From Ophioderma brevispina (Eukaryota > Echinodermata > Ophiuroidea > Amphilepidida > Ophiodermatidae), in the NCBI GenBank assembly GCA_023653785.1, contig JAMKCH010019692.1, positions 1-64,000 on the forward strand: 64,000 nt of DNA, written 5' to 3'. Position 1 is the first letter of the stretch. Every line of letters starts with the position of its first letter. This document shows positions 25,113 to 38,000 of the stretch, in pieces. A program made the translations under genes and the position numbers. Below the pieces are notes generated by a model. That model searched no databases, was not told the origin of the DNA, and saw only the letters and a list, made by a program, of their open reading frames with translations.

Positions 25113-26221
25113 GCTAATGCATATTAGTTTCATAAGCTGTTGAAACAAAAATATTTTCATGTTTAAACAATTGATATCAATTCATCAAAATTTCTCCCGG
25201 AAAGGGATTGCAAACTGACTTCAATACAGGTCCCACACTCTTAAGGCGTGATTGCATCCACTGAATAGACAACAGGCTAAACTTAAAAAAGCTTATGTCA
25301 AACCTTATAAAAGAGTTAGCCAGAAAAAACATCCAAATGCTCACTATCAATTCACTGTAGGACTTGCCTGCCTGGGATAGATTTTTTGAAATTCATAAAT
25401 GAGTCTTAATGTTTGCTGTTTCTTCTTACTTTGAATATTCAGCTATGTCTTTGCCTAGGCGGAAATCCCAGGAGATTGAGGGGATATCATCCACTGTTTG
25501 ACCGGGGGAATGCCCCATTTAATCCACCCACCCCCGATTTCAAGTTGGCGTAAGATTGAGAATGTCTTTTCTGTCTATAAATATTTAAAACCCCAGAATC
25601 ACCAGAAATACGCGCGCAACATTATAACATTTAATATGTTTGTTATGTTTGAACATGCGTTCCAATCAAATTTTGCCATTCATGTCATTATACTACAGGG
25701 CTAACTGTACTTTTTTAAAGTTGGTTTCAAGAAAATTTGAACTTTCAATGCCACTCGTCCATGCTTCATTACAACACAAACTTACAAAACCAAGCAACAG
25801 TTTATGTTTGAGACACACACCTTTTAACCATCGCCCCCTAAGTTGTTATCTATTACGCGGTTTCTCAAGTGAAAAATGAGTGAAAAATGTTAATACTTAT
25901 AATAGGTGTATAGCTACATATGCCTTCTAATAAAATACATCGGAAAAAGTACAAACATTACAAACATTTATAAATGGTTGTATAGTGTTTTTATGCAACC
26001 GGGGCAAAACTCACAAGGGGGAGGGGGGTTACCACCCACGGGAGGTCATGGAAGTATCATTATTAAGTATCAAGCAATAGTTTCTATGCCCAAAAAACCG
26101 TTTAGGAGTGTGAATCAGCTCCAATGTAAAGGTTTTTTTTAATATTTACATATTGAATAACGGACCGGAACGAGGTCGTAAATGGACAGTGGTAACACCA
26201 TGACCGACCCACAGTTGCTAT
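25113..26221. other. No gene seen
   Basis: Short open frames only, including a G-rich patch at about 26005-26045. Nothing recognisable. Confidence 0.45.
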
Positions 26222-26369
26222 ATTGAATAAGGCTTTACCGTCATCGCCTGCCGCCAGTTGTTCGCTAGTTCCGCAGGGTTTCAATTGTTTTAAACAATAA
26301 TACACAATAATTATTCAACTACTGTGAACCGCAAGTCAACGGACGGTTGAGTTTTGTAGTCTCCCCTTA
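26222..26369 (-). mobile_element. GGCTTC-type MITE, copy 3 (one end diverged)
   Basis: On the minus strand it begins ATAAGGGGAGACTACAAAAC, TCAACCGTCCGTTGACTTGC, GGTTCACAG, and keeps the ACAATTGAAACC core. The opposite end near 26222 is degraded. Confidence 0.6.
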
Positions 26370-26464
26370 TAATCGTGAAACATAAGCGGGAGAGTGATCC
26401 AGTACAGACGGAATTCACACCATTTAAAAAAATGTATCTTTTCACAGACCAACTAATGTGATGT

Positions 26465-26825
26465 TTTAAAGGCCGACTCAGAGATTTCCCGATGAGGGCG
26501 CACTGAATTTTCAAACAAGTCGTGTTTTTTGCATATACACAATGCTTGTCCATATACTAATCACTGTGTGAAATAACTAAGCTCAAATCGAAGTCCTTCA
26601 TATAGAAAATCACAACTTTGTTATAAAATTCTGAATTCGGAATTTTTGTTATACACGATAACCTATTGACACTATTCACTGTGCACACAATGCATTAACG
26701 AAAAATCCATTCACTCTAACTTTGGAATAACCCTTTAGGTGACTATCTTTAATTCTATAAAAAATGATTATTTTAATTTTACACAAAAAGTCATCTTTTG
26801 AAAATCGCTGACTCAGCCTTTAAAG
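26465..26825. mobile_element. TTTAAAGGC-GACTCAG MITE, copy 1
   Basis: The left end TTTTAAAGGCCGACTCAGAG is the inverse of the right end CTGACTCAGCCTTTAAAG. About 360 bp, non-coding. It shares TAATCACTGTGTGAAATARC, TAAGCTCAAAT and GAAGTCCTTCATATA with the copy that follows directly. Confidence 0.85.
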
Positions 26826-27188
26826 TCTGAGAGAGGAATTCTGAATTAGGGCGGCCCTCAATTTTCAACAAAGGTTTGTTGCAGCACCAACAGAATACTT
26901 GTCCATATCCTAATCACTGTGTGAAATAGCTAAGCTCAAATGGAAGTCCTTCATATAAAAAATCACGACTTTATTATAAAATTCCGGATCCGGAACTTTT
27001 GTTATACAAAAAGTATCCTATGGCACTCTTATTCTAAACATAAATGCTTACCGCATGAAACGAAAAATCCAATTCATCTCAAACTTTGGAATTGAGCATT
27101 TTAGGTGCCTATCTTTAGTTCTAGTCGGTTATTTGTAATTAATACACAAACAAATTATATTTTGAAATCTCTGAGTCAGCCTTTAAAG
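26819..27188. mobile_element. TTTAAAGGC-GACTCAG MITE, copy 2, sharing an end with copy 1
   Basis: The right end is CTCTGAGTCAGCCTTTAAAG. The left end TTTAAAGTCTGAGAGAGGAA uses the same TTTAAAG that closes copy 1. The two elements therefore sit head to tail with one shared terminus, as from insertion into the TTAA end of the first copy or from tandem duplication. Confidence 0.85.
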
Positions 27189-28595
27189 CTATTCATTCGA
27201 ATTGTACTTGTATCGCTTGCAGTTTAAATCACCCTAAACACCAGTTTATATATTTTAACAGCTTTCGAAAAATGGTAACACTCTAAAGACACCCTGTACA
27301 GGTGTTCCTAGTGGATGACGTACATGTACATGCCCGTTATTTTTTCGTCAAGTATATACAATATGGATTTTTCCGCCATAAGAGTACAAGATGGTTGCAA
27401 AAAAGGATGAGAGAATACATTGGGGTAATTGTAATTTCGTTTTCTTGTTTATTGTGTGTGTGAAAACAACAGTGAAACGCCCGTAACCACTGATATTGTT
27501 CAATATTTCGATTGTACTAGACCACGCGCATAATTAAAACAAAAACAAAAACTTAATGCCTATCTAGGAAGAGAATTGAGAAGTGGGCTTTAAATACATT
27601 CCAAAGGTTATGCTTTGCACGATCTTATTAAAATTATTTGAATTATATCATTTTTCTGTGAAAAAAGTAGCTTCTTGGAACATCCCATATCCATTCAGGT
27701 TAATTAACTAAATTGTCTAAATATAAGCGTGCTAACGGCACATTGGCATGCACATTTGGCATATAGCGCGCTCTCAATTTTGTCATAAATGAGGCCTTTT
27801 TACGTTTGTATTGATTTTACATGTGTTAAAAGGAAATAAACCTAAAACATTTTCTTTTTTTTGGTGTATAATTAAAGTGTAAAGCAATACACGAAAATCC
27901 ACGACCTTCTCGTTTATGTTGCCAATTCATATTAAATTCTGGAGTTACAACTGGTAAATGTTGACAAATTTAATTATTAAAAGAAGAACATGTGACTTTA
28001 AATTAAGGAAAAGGGTTAGAAATGACTAGAACTAGATCCACACCCTTTAACCTGCGTTCCCTTATTTTCTACTACGCGATTTCCCATTCTAGGTGGTTAT
28101 GCTAATATTCCTTGGTGCAAGTACCAATCTATCCAGTTCAGCTACGTTAATGAATTTTGTATATACGTGTGTCCATTTTAAGATTTGCCATTTTAGATTT
28201 GACACCAATGAAGGACAAACTTAATTGGTTCTATGATTTTGTTTTTCTTTTTAATCAAGTTGCAATGGGAACCTGTTCATTTGCCTTTGACCTACTTTAT
28301 GTCACCTGTCTAATTGAAATTAGTGTTAATTACAACGTGGTAAATTAATATCGTATACACCTGTGACGTTGACCTCTAAAAATTCAAAATATTTACTTTG
28401 ATGTGTTTTACCTTTCTTTGAGGATCAATTATTATTCAAAAATATTACAGAAAATCGTTTTTGATTCAGTACCTCAAACTCAAGTCTTCTCGTAATATAC
28501 AGCATATTTGTTCCGTTCAAATATTATACGACAGGTTTAGTGTCATGTGTGGTCACGTCAATGTTTTCATGCCCACTTCAAAAATGGTCTCGTCC
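27189..28595. other. No gene seen
   Basis: AT-rich DNA without recognisable coding or repeat structure. Confidence 0.5.
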
Positions 28596-28641
28596 AGATG
28601 TCATTGGCATATGGAGTTGCCTACATACGCCAATGACATCT
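28596..28641. other. Hairpin with AGATGTCATTGGC arms
   Basis: AGATGTCATTGGCATAT and ATACGCCAATGACATCT pair with one G-T mismatch around a loop of about 12 bases. Confidence 0.85.
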
Positions 28642-28803
28642 TGACGTATAGAGTTGCCTCATTACTATAGCTTTCTTTGGATTATTAACCGTAATATTGG
28701 GCATATTCATTATCTGTAGAATGCGAGAGACAGATGAAGAGAGAGAATGAGTTTGATATTCCGATTCTTGTTCTTTACTGATTCATGCATTAACCAATTT
28801 AGC

Positions 28804-29166
28804 TTAAAGACACTATCAGTGATTTGAAAAATATTTGAAATTTGCAGGAATAGCTTCAATGTGAAGGCTAAGTCGGTAGAAGAATTCTCAAAAGTACTTT
28901 TCCAGTGTAGAATTGAAGAAAGGAAGAATACGGCAGGGTTCAAAGATACGATTCTACATTCAATGACGTGTTTGGTAGGAAAGAGTAGGGTCCGTTCGCA
29001 CAGTAATGACTCAAATCTCCGATTTTGTCCTTATTAGGTTGCTTCTGACGTCTTATCATTTGCAGGGCTAGTTAGGATGCATTAATTGATACAACATGCA
29101 AAAATCTGATTTTTGATGATTTTTTCGATTTGCTGATTTAGCAAATCACTGATAGTGTCTTTAAAG
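28804..29166. mobile_element. MITE of the AGACACTATCAGTGATT family, copy 2
   Basis: The left end TTAAAGACACTATCAGTGAT and the right end ATCACTGATAGTGTCTTTAA are exact inverses apart from the flank. The element is bounded by TTAA on both sides, and the interior matches copy 1 at 17760-18144. About 360 bp and non-coding. Confidence 0.9.
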
Positions 29167-30089
29167 ACGTACTGACAACAGAGAACCCCACAAGATCGCT
29201 GTTGGCGACAATCTCTCTATGCTCTACATCCATCTCCCCTCTTTCTTCTTCTAGTATACCTCATTTCTCTCTCCGTCTCTTCTCTATTTCTCAATGGGTA
29301 TTTTCCCTCCACTTTCTGGGAATAATTACCTCTCATCTTTCGATACCTATACGTGAAATAAAACCAAAAAAACCACGTGACCAAAAACAATTGATATCAC
29401 AATTGTAAACACACATTGTACGAACTCATAAAGTCATGTTGTAACCTTGAAGGAAGTAGAGAAGTAATATTTACATTTACAACAAATATCGATTATGAGA
29501 CCATAACCTCTATATTTGCCATGTTTTACGTGTTGATCGTCCGATGACCCTTGGGGAATCTTGTATCTACACATATATTGTATTTTACGAGAAAAATATA
29601 CCAACACCTTTACTTTCTTGCTACAGCAAGTATCACTTGTGTTATATCAGACATGACTGTCAGCAATATATTTCTTGCACGTGTGTTTTAGTGAGACATA
29701 CTACGTCAGCACCTGTTTCGTTGAGACGCGGGTATCTCCGTGGGGAAGCATACGGCTCGTGTTATCAAACCCTATAGGTGCTTTCCATTTTCAAAATGCC
29801 ATAAATAGCACATTGGCTATGACACATAAAACATTTATTACTTGTTTTTTCAGACAAGCTGTACGGTATACTTCATGATGAATAGCAAAGAGATTTTGGT
29901 TACTACGAGTAATTTATTTTGATGAGCCATATCAATTCTTTCAATGAAATTGGTTCAAGCGAGGGTAATGTAATGTTTGAAAGGGTAATTCACGTATTGT
30001 AAACTATATTGGTATTGGCTTTTTGTAAAAAAAGGTTACGATTTACTATGTAACGCGTGATCTACTAACCGTATTATTAAAAAAATGAC
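29167..30089. other. No gene; polypyrimidine tract
   Basis: About 29205-29300 is a C/T-rich tract on the plus strand, which explains the serine-rich open frame there. Nothing else is recognised. Confidence 0.5.
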
Positions 30090-31092
30090 TTTAGGGGCGG
30101 CTTAAAAAACTCGACCACCGGCTCCTCACCGCTTCCGGATCTTTTCGGTTGTAATCGTTGTTGGAACTGTTGCTCTAAAAATAAAATACGGTTCCACCAA
30201 GGTAGTTTACCCATAGATAGAGCACGAAAAAATGTTTTGTATTGATTATTACCCAACATAGCATTAGCTGCAATTACCACATCCTTTGGCCGAGTATCAC
30301 CTATGTCGTCAGTATTGCCTGCCCTTTAACCTCTGTTTTTTTTTTTTATTAAAGTAGAAATATTTCAATAACCAAACGGGTCAAAAATAGATTCTGTGAC
30401 CTCTTAATGTGGCACTTCAAGTAGCTGGAGGAAAATTGGAATATTTTGGTGAAATTTTGATGGATTTTGACTGTGTTTTCGCTGATTTATTTCTTGCAAT
30501 AAAATTGGTCTACGAAAATCCGTAAACTTAGTGAAAAGTTAGCCCCCCAAAAGTGTTTGAATATCATTTTTAAAATAGTGAGATTGAGTAGGTACACACC
30601 AGCATCAAGTCTTGTCATAGCTCCAGTGCATGTTACAAAAAACTTTGAATGGGAGTGTGATGACCTTTTGCCGAGTTTGGAACTGAATGAGATTTGGCAT
30701 TGTTAGATATCAGAGGTCGTAGCAATTATGGTGACTTCGGGAAGTCACGCACGTGACGGAACTTTACCCGCCCCCTACGACAAAACAACCAATCCAGCGA
30801 AAGTGAAAACATTACTTTTGGTTAGGTTTTGCCCAAACCTAACCAAAAACAAGGCCTCCAACTTCGTCAGATTAGTTGTCCCGTCATGAGTGGTAAACAA
30901 AGCTTGGTCACATGTGTGACTTCCCAAAGAATGGCCCTATTAGTGGAGGTGTGAAATGAGACTCTAGGGATCAGGCGGCAAAGATGATACTACAAAGAGG
31001 TCAGGAGCGTGCTCCATGCATGGGTAGAAAACCTTGGTTTAACCGCCATGGATCACTGGCCAACTGACGGTTGAGTTTTGAACTTTACCTTA
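30090..31092. mobile_element. GGCTTC-type element, longer or interrupted copy
   Basis: The left end TTAGGGGCGGCTTAAAAAAC with CTCGACCACCGGC is matched about 1 kb away by CCAACTGACGGTTGAGTTTT with GAACTTTACCTTA, the inverse. Inward, CCACCAAGGTAGTTTACCCA faces TGGGTAGAAAACCTTGGTTT. The ends are of the family at 24.76 and 24.97 kb, but this interval is six to seven times longer and encloses another foldback MITE at 30725-30940. Confidence 0.6.
30725..30940. mobile_element. Foldback MITE nested in the GGCTTC-type element
   Basis: TTTTGGTTAGGTTT at 30816-30829 and AAACCTAACCAAAA at 30835-30848 form the hairpin tip. GGGAAGTCACGCACGTGAC at 30739-30757 pairs with GTCACATGTGTGACTTCCC at 30908-30926. 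The arms are each about 100 bp and diverged in the middle. Non-coding. Confidence 0.8.
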
Positions 31093-31540
31093 CTGACTAT
31101 GAGCTAGTATAATCTCAATTCCCTTGGCACAGTTCAGTAGCTTTCATTCACCAATGTATTTAGAAAATACACCCTCGTTTTTTTTTGGTATGATATATGA
31201 TACCCAGATCACACGAGGTCAGTTCATGTCAATGCATGTATAAGTACAACCAACTGAACTGTGTTCTTGATGGATGAGCATATTGTAACTCATAGTGACT
31301 GCCAAGTGAGGAAACAGTCCTATTCATCGCTGTCGGTACACTTGTCCAAGCCTATTCACTGATTTCACAGCAACTGTGAGATGTAATGTAACAGAGCTTT
31401 CATTGTCGGTCATAGCTTGAAATTGTTGGGGACCGCCGGGCGCTGCCGGTAAGCCAATAGTTACATTTTGATGCGGACTCTGAGACACACACTAAGAAAA
31501 ACATAACGGCTGTAGGCCCTTATGTGATACTAAAAATACA
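31093..31540. other. No gene seen
   Basis: Unique-looking DNA to the left of the tandem array. Confidence 0.5.
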
Positions 31541-33469
31541 AGGTGAATAAAAAAAATCGAAATGATTTTGAAGACGCCATTTTGGTAGGATTTGTACTAA
31601 TGCATTTAAAAATTATGATACTCAAATAAAAGCTATATCAAACTCTTTAATATAATGTTAGACTTTTACAGTTCTTTAAATATTCCATAATTTTTAAAAT
31701 TTTGTCCACGGCATGGAGATAAATTCATATATTACTCTAATTAAACATCATTCATGATAAAAAACACACTTGACTTTTATAAATTAAGCATACAAAAGTT
31801 AACTGAAGTAAAAAAAAATGTTTTCCTTTTAGTACAATTTCAAAGTTGTGTTTAAAGTTATGTTTAATTCCCTTTAACACAACTCCAGCTCTTCCTTCAA
31901 CTTGAATGCCTTACAAAAAGTCGGCAAGTGTCGACCAGAAAAAGGGCACACCGATGCGATAACATCCATTTGCATGTGGATACCTATTTTTTTGATAAAA
32001 ATTGCAATCATGAAATATAGTAGCAGCGACTTTTTCACACTGTCTATTCATTCAACAAAACGTGACTCTAAAAACAGGTTTGTAAACTATATTGACGTGA
32101 ATGGGTCACCATAAGTTGCTACTTTACTGAAATAACCATATTGTATCCGATAGAAGGCATTAGCGAGGAGTGGAGTGGATCCGCAGACAATTTTAAAAAT
32201 GAAGTGAAATCTGATCATTATTCCCGAGTTTCTCTTCTACACATTTAATTTCTAATGTTGCACACATACTCTGAAACTCTATACTTTGAGTGAATGTACT
32301 TCGTGTACTCGTCTGGTAGTACCCAACTAACTGATTCAATTCCAGGTTGTTTCCTGTTAATTGTTTATGTGTACGGGTTTTTTTTCAGGAAGTCGGGAGT
32401 ATTTCTTATTTCCTATCTGTGTGAAATTTTTCTGCGAGGGGCGTCTTTTACTCCTGTCCCACATCAGACGCTTCATTTACTTTTCAAAATAAAGAATTGA
32501 TAGCCGTGCTGTTTTTACAGACTGCATTAAATCACTTGTAGGGAAGCGAGATGTTAATTTAATACTTCCCACTCACTGTAGACGCGTAGTCTACAGCAAT
32601 CATTCAGGGCTTGTTTGAAGATTATTCAACCTTTTAGTTAACTTCATCAAATGTCTTGATTGTAAGTATCCCCTCTAACTTATTGGAGGTAGTTTATCTA
32701 AAACCTACGGACTCGTTCAATAAAATTATCAATTACGTTAAATAATTCAGAGTCATATTGTCATTGTAAAAAAAGAGCTAAACATGCTTTAATTATTCAA
32801 ATAGATAAAATATTTGCTTTAATGGTTGCGATAGATTGGTTTAAGTACACACATGTTTTGTACTCAAAATCGACGGATAGTTAGTTTTTTCCTCCATTAT
32901 AATAACGGTGAGAATTTGCCCACCCGTTACATTTAACTTTTCACAGTATTTTTGAAAGGAAGAAGGTCCACTCATGTAGTAGACAAGAGCAGACCTGGGA
33001 ACATGTGTTCGTTTTTCAAAGTGTCACTACATCCAATTTTGATACCATATAGTTAGTTTGGACCCCCTATAAAAACAACAGTCATCACTGGGTATAGTGT
33101 AGTGCAAATTGTGGTATCACTTTTTTGCTACACATGTTGTATACTACACTCCTTATACCCTAAATTGCTTAAAATTAAGTGGGGGGTAGCTTGAAAGCAT
33201 TTCTCTTCTGCGTATTGTAATACTCATTACTATGGTATCATTTACAACTATACATACCTCTTATAGATTCTATTAAATCCATACTTTTCCTATGTCTGAA
33301 CATGCGACCTGGGTCCAAAGGTTCCTGATTCTTTTACCATTTCCCCGCTTATTTCGCAGGAGATAACTTATAAGGAACACAATCATTGAGATTTAGTTTT
33401 GAATAATAAACTGACAGTGATTAAGAATTAAATTTGACTGTTCATTAAGATGTCCATCTCAAAACCAGG

Positions 33470-33755
33470 CCGTAGCTCCGAGTGTGTGTGTGTGGGTGGG
33501 GGGGGGGTGCAGGAGTCAGTGCCCCCCCCCCCCTTCGCAAAAACGGGCAAAGGTCCCAACTTTTTGAGGTCATTTTTTATTTAACATGTTGAAAATCTTT
33601 TATTTTAGATTTTCTTAGAAGTTTCACTTTTTTTTGGTGATGAGATTGTTCAAAAGTACCAGACCATTGGGGGGGGGGGGGTTCGATCTATATACTTTTT
33701 TACCCAAAAAAAAGTCCCGAACCCACCAAAAAAGCCTGCGTAAGGCCCTGCTAAA
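33470..33755. mobile_element. G-run/C-run MITE-like block inside unit 1
   Basis: The left side reads CCAGGCCGTAGCTCCGAG followed by (TG)n and a long G run; the right side reads AGCCTGCGTAAGGCCCTGCT. The ends are inverse-similar (AGGCCGTA, TAAGGCCCT). Inside are a C run, a second G run at about 33668-33680 and TACCCAAAAAAAAG. It is repeated in units 2, 4 and 5 (about 36590-36890, 42390-42680, 45590-45860), so it was present before the array expanded. Related ends occur at 6.5 and 61.15 kb. Confidence 0.6.
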
Positions 33756-34019
33756 TATGATACTTTCAATCAAATAAATCAAAAGATGGGGCATTTCAAT
33801 TTAAGGATTCAGCTTTCAAAAAGATTACTTGACTATCCCTATTACCCACCTACATCAGTAAAACTAATTGTCACTGGCACGAATTAAGCCAGGAACTTAC
33901 GATTCACACGCGACCCTGCTAATGTCACATCACCTGACATGGATAACTGATTCATCAATTAAAGTCAAAAGAATTTCGTGTTTAAAACACCATAGTCAAC
34001 ATCTTGAAGACCCACCCCT

Positions 34020-35000
34020 CAATTAGGCGGCGAGCTACTAAATATAGAAACTTTCCTTATGGCAAGCACCTAGTCTGGCAATAGTGGCAAGGCGGCTCTT
34101 GGGTGGATTGGGGGCCAGGACCTCCGGCTCCTTTTCAAGAGTAGGGATCCGCCTCCTTCCTTGGGCATTCTGTGACATGCCTGTCAACAATTGCCAGCCG
34201 CATCCGATCTTGCTGCTGCGAAGTGGTCCTCCCTGGGTTCCCAGGATTGGATCACTGCCCGGTCCGCGTGTCGGTGACATTGGGGTCACATTCTCCACCT
34301 CTACAGGGGGATGGCCACCCTATTGCCCATTTCAGGAGACTCACCGGTGGACTGTTGTCCGGGCTGCCAGGTCCGGCTTCTTCTGCTCCGTGCTCCATCT
34401 AGCGCCTAGACGTTCCGTTCCAGAGAAGAAGTAGTCCCTACACCCCTGTTAGGACGAGAATCCTTTGAAATGGGGAGTCGGTGTTCTCAAAGTGGGAAGG
34501 CTCTTGGCGGGGACTGCATCCGTACAGGGTTCTTGAAGAATGTGGCAACCTTAAGCTGTGTATGGCTCAATTTGCCCTCTCTGCTTGTTTGGGTCATCAG
34601 AATCCCTCAAGAGAATGGAACTTCAGATGTCAAAGCAACCTAATTTTAGAGGCCACGGGAAAACCCAGGGGTTTGCGACCCATCTCGCTGCTTCACATCT
34701 GGTGCTTTAGAAGACTGATACTCAGTAGAATCAATGATGCGGTCGAGGCAATCTGCGCACACCCAAGCTGGCTTTTGGGAGATGAATCAATAACTGTCAG
34801 ATGGCAAGACTATCAATGGCATGGTTGCCCCAGTTTTTGGGGCAGCCTTCAAGGATCTATGCAATCTGGCATCGAGGTATCTTCCTTAAGCTAGTCAGGA
34901 TCTTTCCTGATTGCGGCTGTTAGTTCATACAGTTTCCTCGTCCAGGACGGTCTTTTTATCCTGGTACATGAGTGGGACAATGCAGTAAAAGCGGCTCGTC
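34020..35000 (-). pseudogene. Segment C of unit 1, coding-like but unrecognised
   Basis: Richer in G+C than the rest of the unit. On the minus strand pieces such as CKAFQRERRAAF, then LPKSQLGCAQICLDRIID, then MEHGAEEA appear in order but in different frames. The same pieces recur in three other units. This may be the remnant of an element ORF; I cannot assign it to a family. Confidence 0.35.
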
Positions 35001-35006
35001 TCTCCC

Positions 35007-38000
35007 TTTGAAATGCCTTGCAAAAAGTCGGCAAATGTCGGGCTCCAACCAGAAAAAGGGCAACCGATGCGGCTACAACATCCATTTGCATGTGTTATAC
35101 CTATTTTTTGATAAATTGCAACCTGAACAATTCGGGTATAAAGTAGCTGCTAACTTTTTCACACTGTCTATTCATTCAACAAAACGTGACTCTCAAACAG
35201 TTGTGGTAAACTATATGACGTGGAATGGGTCACATAAGTTGCTACTTTAACTGCAATAACCATATGTTATCCGATAGAAGGCTTAGTGAAGAGTGGAGCT
35301 GGATCCTCACATTTTTAAATGAAGTCAAAATCTGATCATTATTCCCGATTTTTCTCTTCTTACACTTTAAATTTCTGAATGTTGCACACATACTCTTAAT
35401 TCTATACTTTGAGTGAATGGTCCTTCGTGATACCGTCTGTCGTACCCAACTAACATGATTCAATTCCAGTTGGTCCTGGCTTAATTGTTTAATGTTCGGT
35501 TTTTTTTTGTTTCGAGGATCGGGAGGTAGTTTCATTATTTCCTATCTGTGGGATATTCTGCGGGGGCTCTTTTACTCCTGTCCCACATCAGAACCTTCAT
35601 TTACTTTTCAAAAAAAGAATTGATAGTAACGGTCTGTTTTTACAGACCTGGCATTAACAGCACTGTAAGGAAGCGAGATGTTCATATTTAATACTCCACT
35701 GTAGACGGTAGTCTACAGCATCATTCAGGGCGTGTTTTAAGATTATTCCAACCATTTTATTAACCATCAAATGTCTATGATTAATTAACTCTACTTATTG
35801 AGAGGTAGTTTATCTAAAGCCTATGGAACCTCGTTCAATAAAATTTCACATTCGTTAAATAATTCAGATTCATATTTGTCATTGTAAAAAAAGAGCCTAA
35901 CCATGCTTTAATTATTCAATTAGATAACATTTTGCTTTTAAGGGGTTGCGAATGATGGTTTTAGTACAACACATTGTTTTGTACCAAATCGACGATAGTT
36001 GAGTTTCTTCCTCCATGTATAACGGTGAGGAATTTTCTCGACCGTTACATTTAACTTCACAGTATTTTGAAAGGAAGAGGTCCACTCATGTGTAGACCAA
36101 GAGCAGGGACCTGGGAAAATCTGTTCGTTCAAGTGGCACTACATCCAAGATTTGATACCATAGATAGTTAGTATGGACCCCCTACAGCATCACCTGGTAG
36201 TTAGTGGAGTCAAACTGTGGGGTTATCACTTTTTTGCTACAGCATGTTGTATACTAACACTACTTATACCCGTAAATTTGCTCAAAATTAAGGGGTGGGG
36301 GTGCTCTTGCAAAAAAAAAATGCAATTTCTCTTCTGTCATATTTAATACTCATACTATGGTATCAATTTACAACTTATAAATACCTCTGATTAATATATA
36401 AATCCATGACTTTTCTATGTTGAACAATGCGACCTGGGCAACGGTCATGGACTTTTAACAATTTCCCCTTATTTCGCAGGAGATAACTTAATAAGGAACA
36501 CAATCATTAGACAACTTTCTTTTTGACAGATAAACTGACAGTGATTAAGAATAAATTTTGACTGTCTTAATATGTCAATCTCAACACCAGGCCCGACTCA
36601 AGTGTGTGTGTGGGTGGGGGGGGGGGGGTGCAGGATTCAGTGCCCCCCCCCCCCTTCGGCAAAGGGGGGGGGGGGGGGCCGGGGGGTGCGGCAAAGGTCC
36701 ACTATTTGGTCATTTCTTTAATAAAAAGGTTGACAATCTTTAGTTTAAATTTTCTAAGAAAGTTCCTTTTTTTGGTGATGATATGTTCAATAAAAAAGAC
36801 CACTTGGGGGGGGGGTTTAGATTCTATATCCTTTTACCCAAAAAAAAGTCCCGCACCCCCTAAAAAAATCCTGCGACGGCCCTGCTAAATATGGAATACT
36901 TTCAATTCAAAAATCAAAAGATTGGGCATTTCCATTAAGGTGATTCAGCTTTCAAAAGATTACTTGACTACCTTCATTAACCCACCACATCAGATAAAAC
37001 TAATTGTCCCCTGGCACGAATTAAGCCAGGACTTACGATTCACACGGCTACCCTGCAATGTCACTCACCTGACTGATACTGATTCAATAATTATAAGTCC
37101 AAAGAATTTCGTGTTTAAAACCCATAGTCAACATCTTGAAGACCCACCTCAACTCAAGGTCGGCCAAGCTACTAATAGAGGAAACTTTCTTATGGCAAGC
37201 ACCAAGTCTGGTAGTAGTGGCAAGGCCGCACTTGGGTGGAGTGGGGGCCAGGAACTCCGCCTACTTTTCAAGAGTAGGGGATCCCCTTCCTTCTGCTTGA
37301 CGGCAGTCCAGGTGGGGGGGGGGTGACATGCCGTCAACACTTTTTCCGGCGGACTCCGATCTTGCTGCGGAAGTGGGTCCTCCCTGGTTCCCAGTTGGTT
37401 TCACTGCCCTGTCCTCGTTGTCGGTGACAATATGGGTCACATTCTCCGACCTCTACAGGGGGATGGCCACCCTATTGGCCCAGGTTCAGGAGGCCCTCAC
37501 CGGTGGACTGTGTCCGGGCTGCCAGGTCTGGCTTCTTCTGCTCTGTACTCCATCTGGCGCCTATACGTTCGTTCCAGGAGAGTCCCTACACACCCTGTTA
37601 GGACGAGGAATACGTTTGACATGGGGAGTCAGGGTTCTAAAAGTGGGAAGGCTCCTGGCGGGGATTGCATCCGTACAGGGTTCTTGAAGAATATGGCACC
37701 TGAAGCTGTGTGATGGCTTCAATTTTTGCCCCCCTGCTTGTATGGGATCATCAGTAATTCCCTCAAGATGAATGAACTTAGAGGGGCAAAGCAATCTGAA
37801 TTTAAGAGGCCCACTGGCAAACCCAGGGGTTGCAGACCCGTCTCGCTGTTGTCTCGCATCTGTAGGCTGCTTGGGTGACTGGTGCTCGGCGGGATCAATG
37901 GTGCGGTCGAGGCGGATTTGCCCCGTACCCGGGCTGGATTTCGGGGAGGTGGGTCGGCGGCTGATCAGATGGCAAGACTTATCAATGGCATTGGTGCGCC

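Larger units (their letters stand above)
31901..35006. repeat. Array unit 1 (complete)
   Basis: The least error-ridden copy. It runs from the anchor through the AATAAAG segment (about 32489), the TGTAGACGCGTAGTCTACA motif (about 32577), the G/C-run block (33480-33755) and segment C (about 34020-35000). It is preceded by segment B. Confidence 0.85.

Noticed and set aside
29202..29408. Serine-rich frame beginning MATISLCSTS
   Set aside because: Product of a polypyrimidine tract, not a signal peptide.
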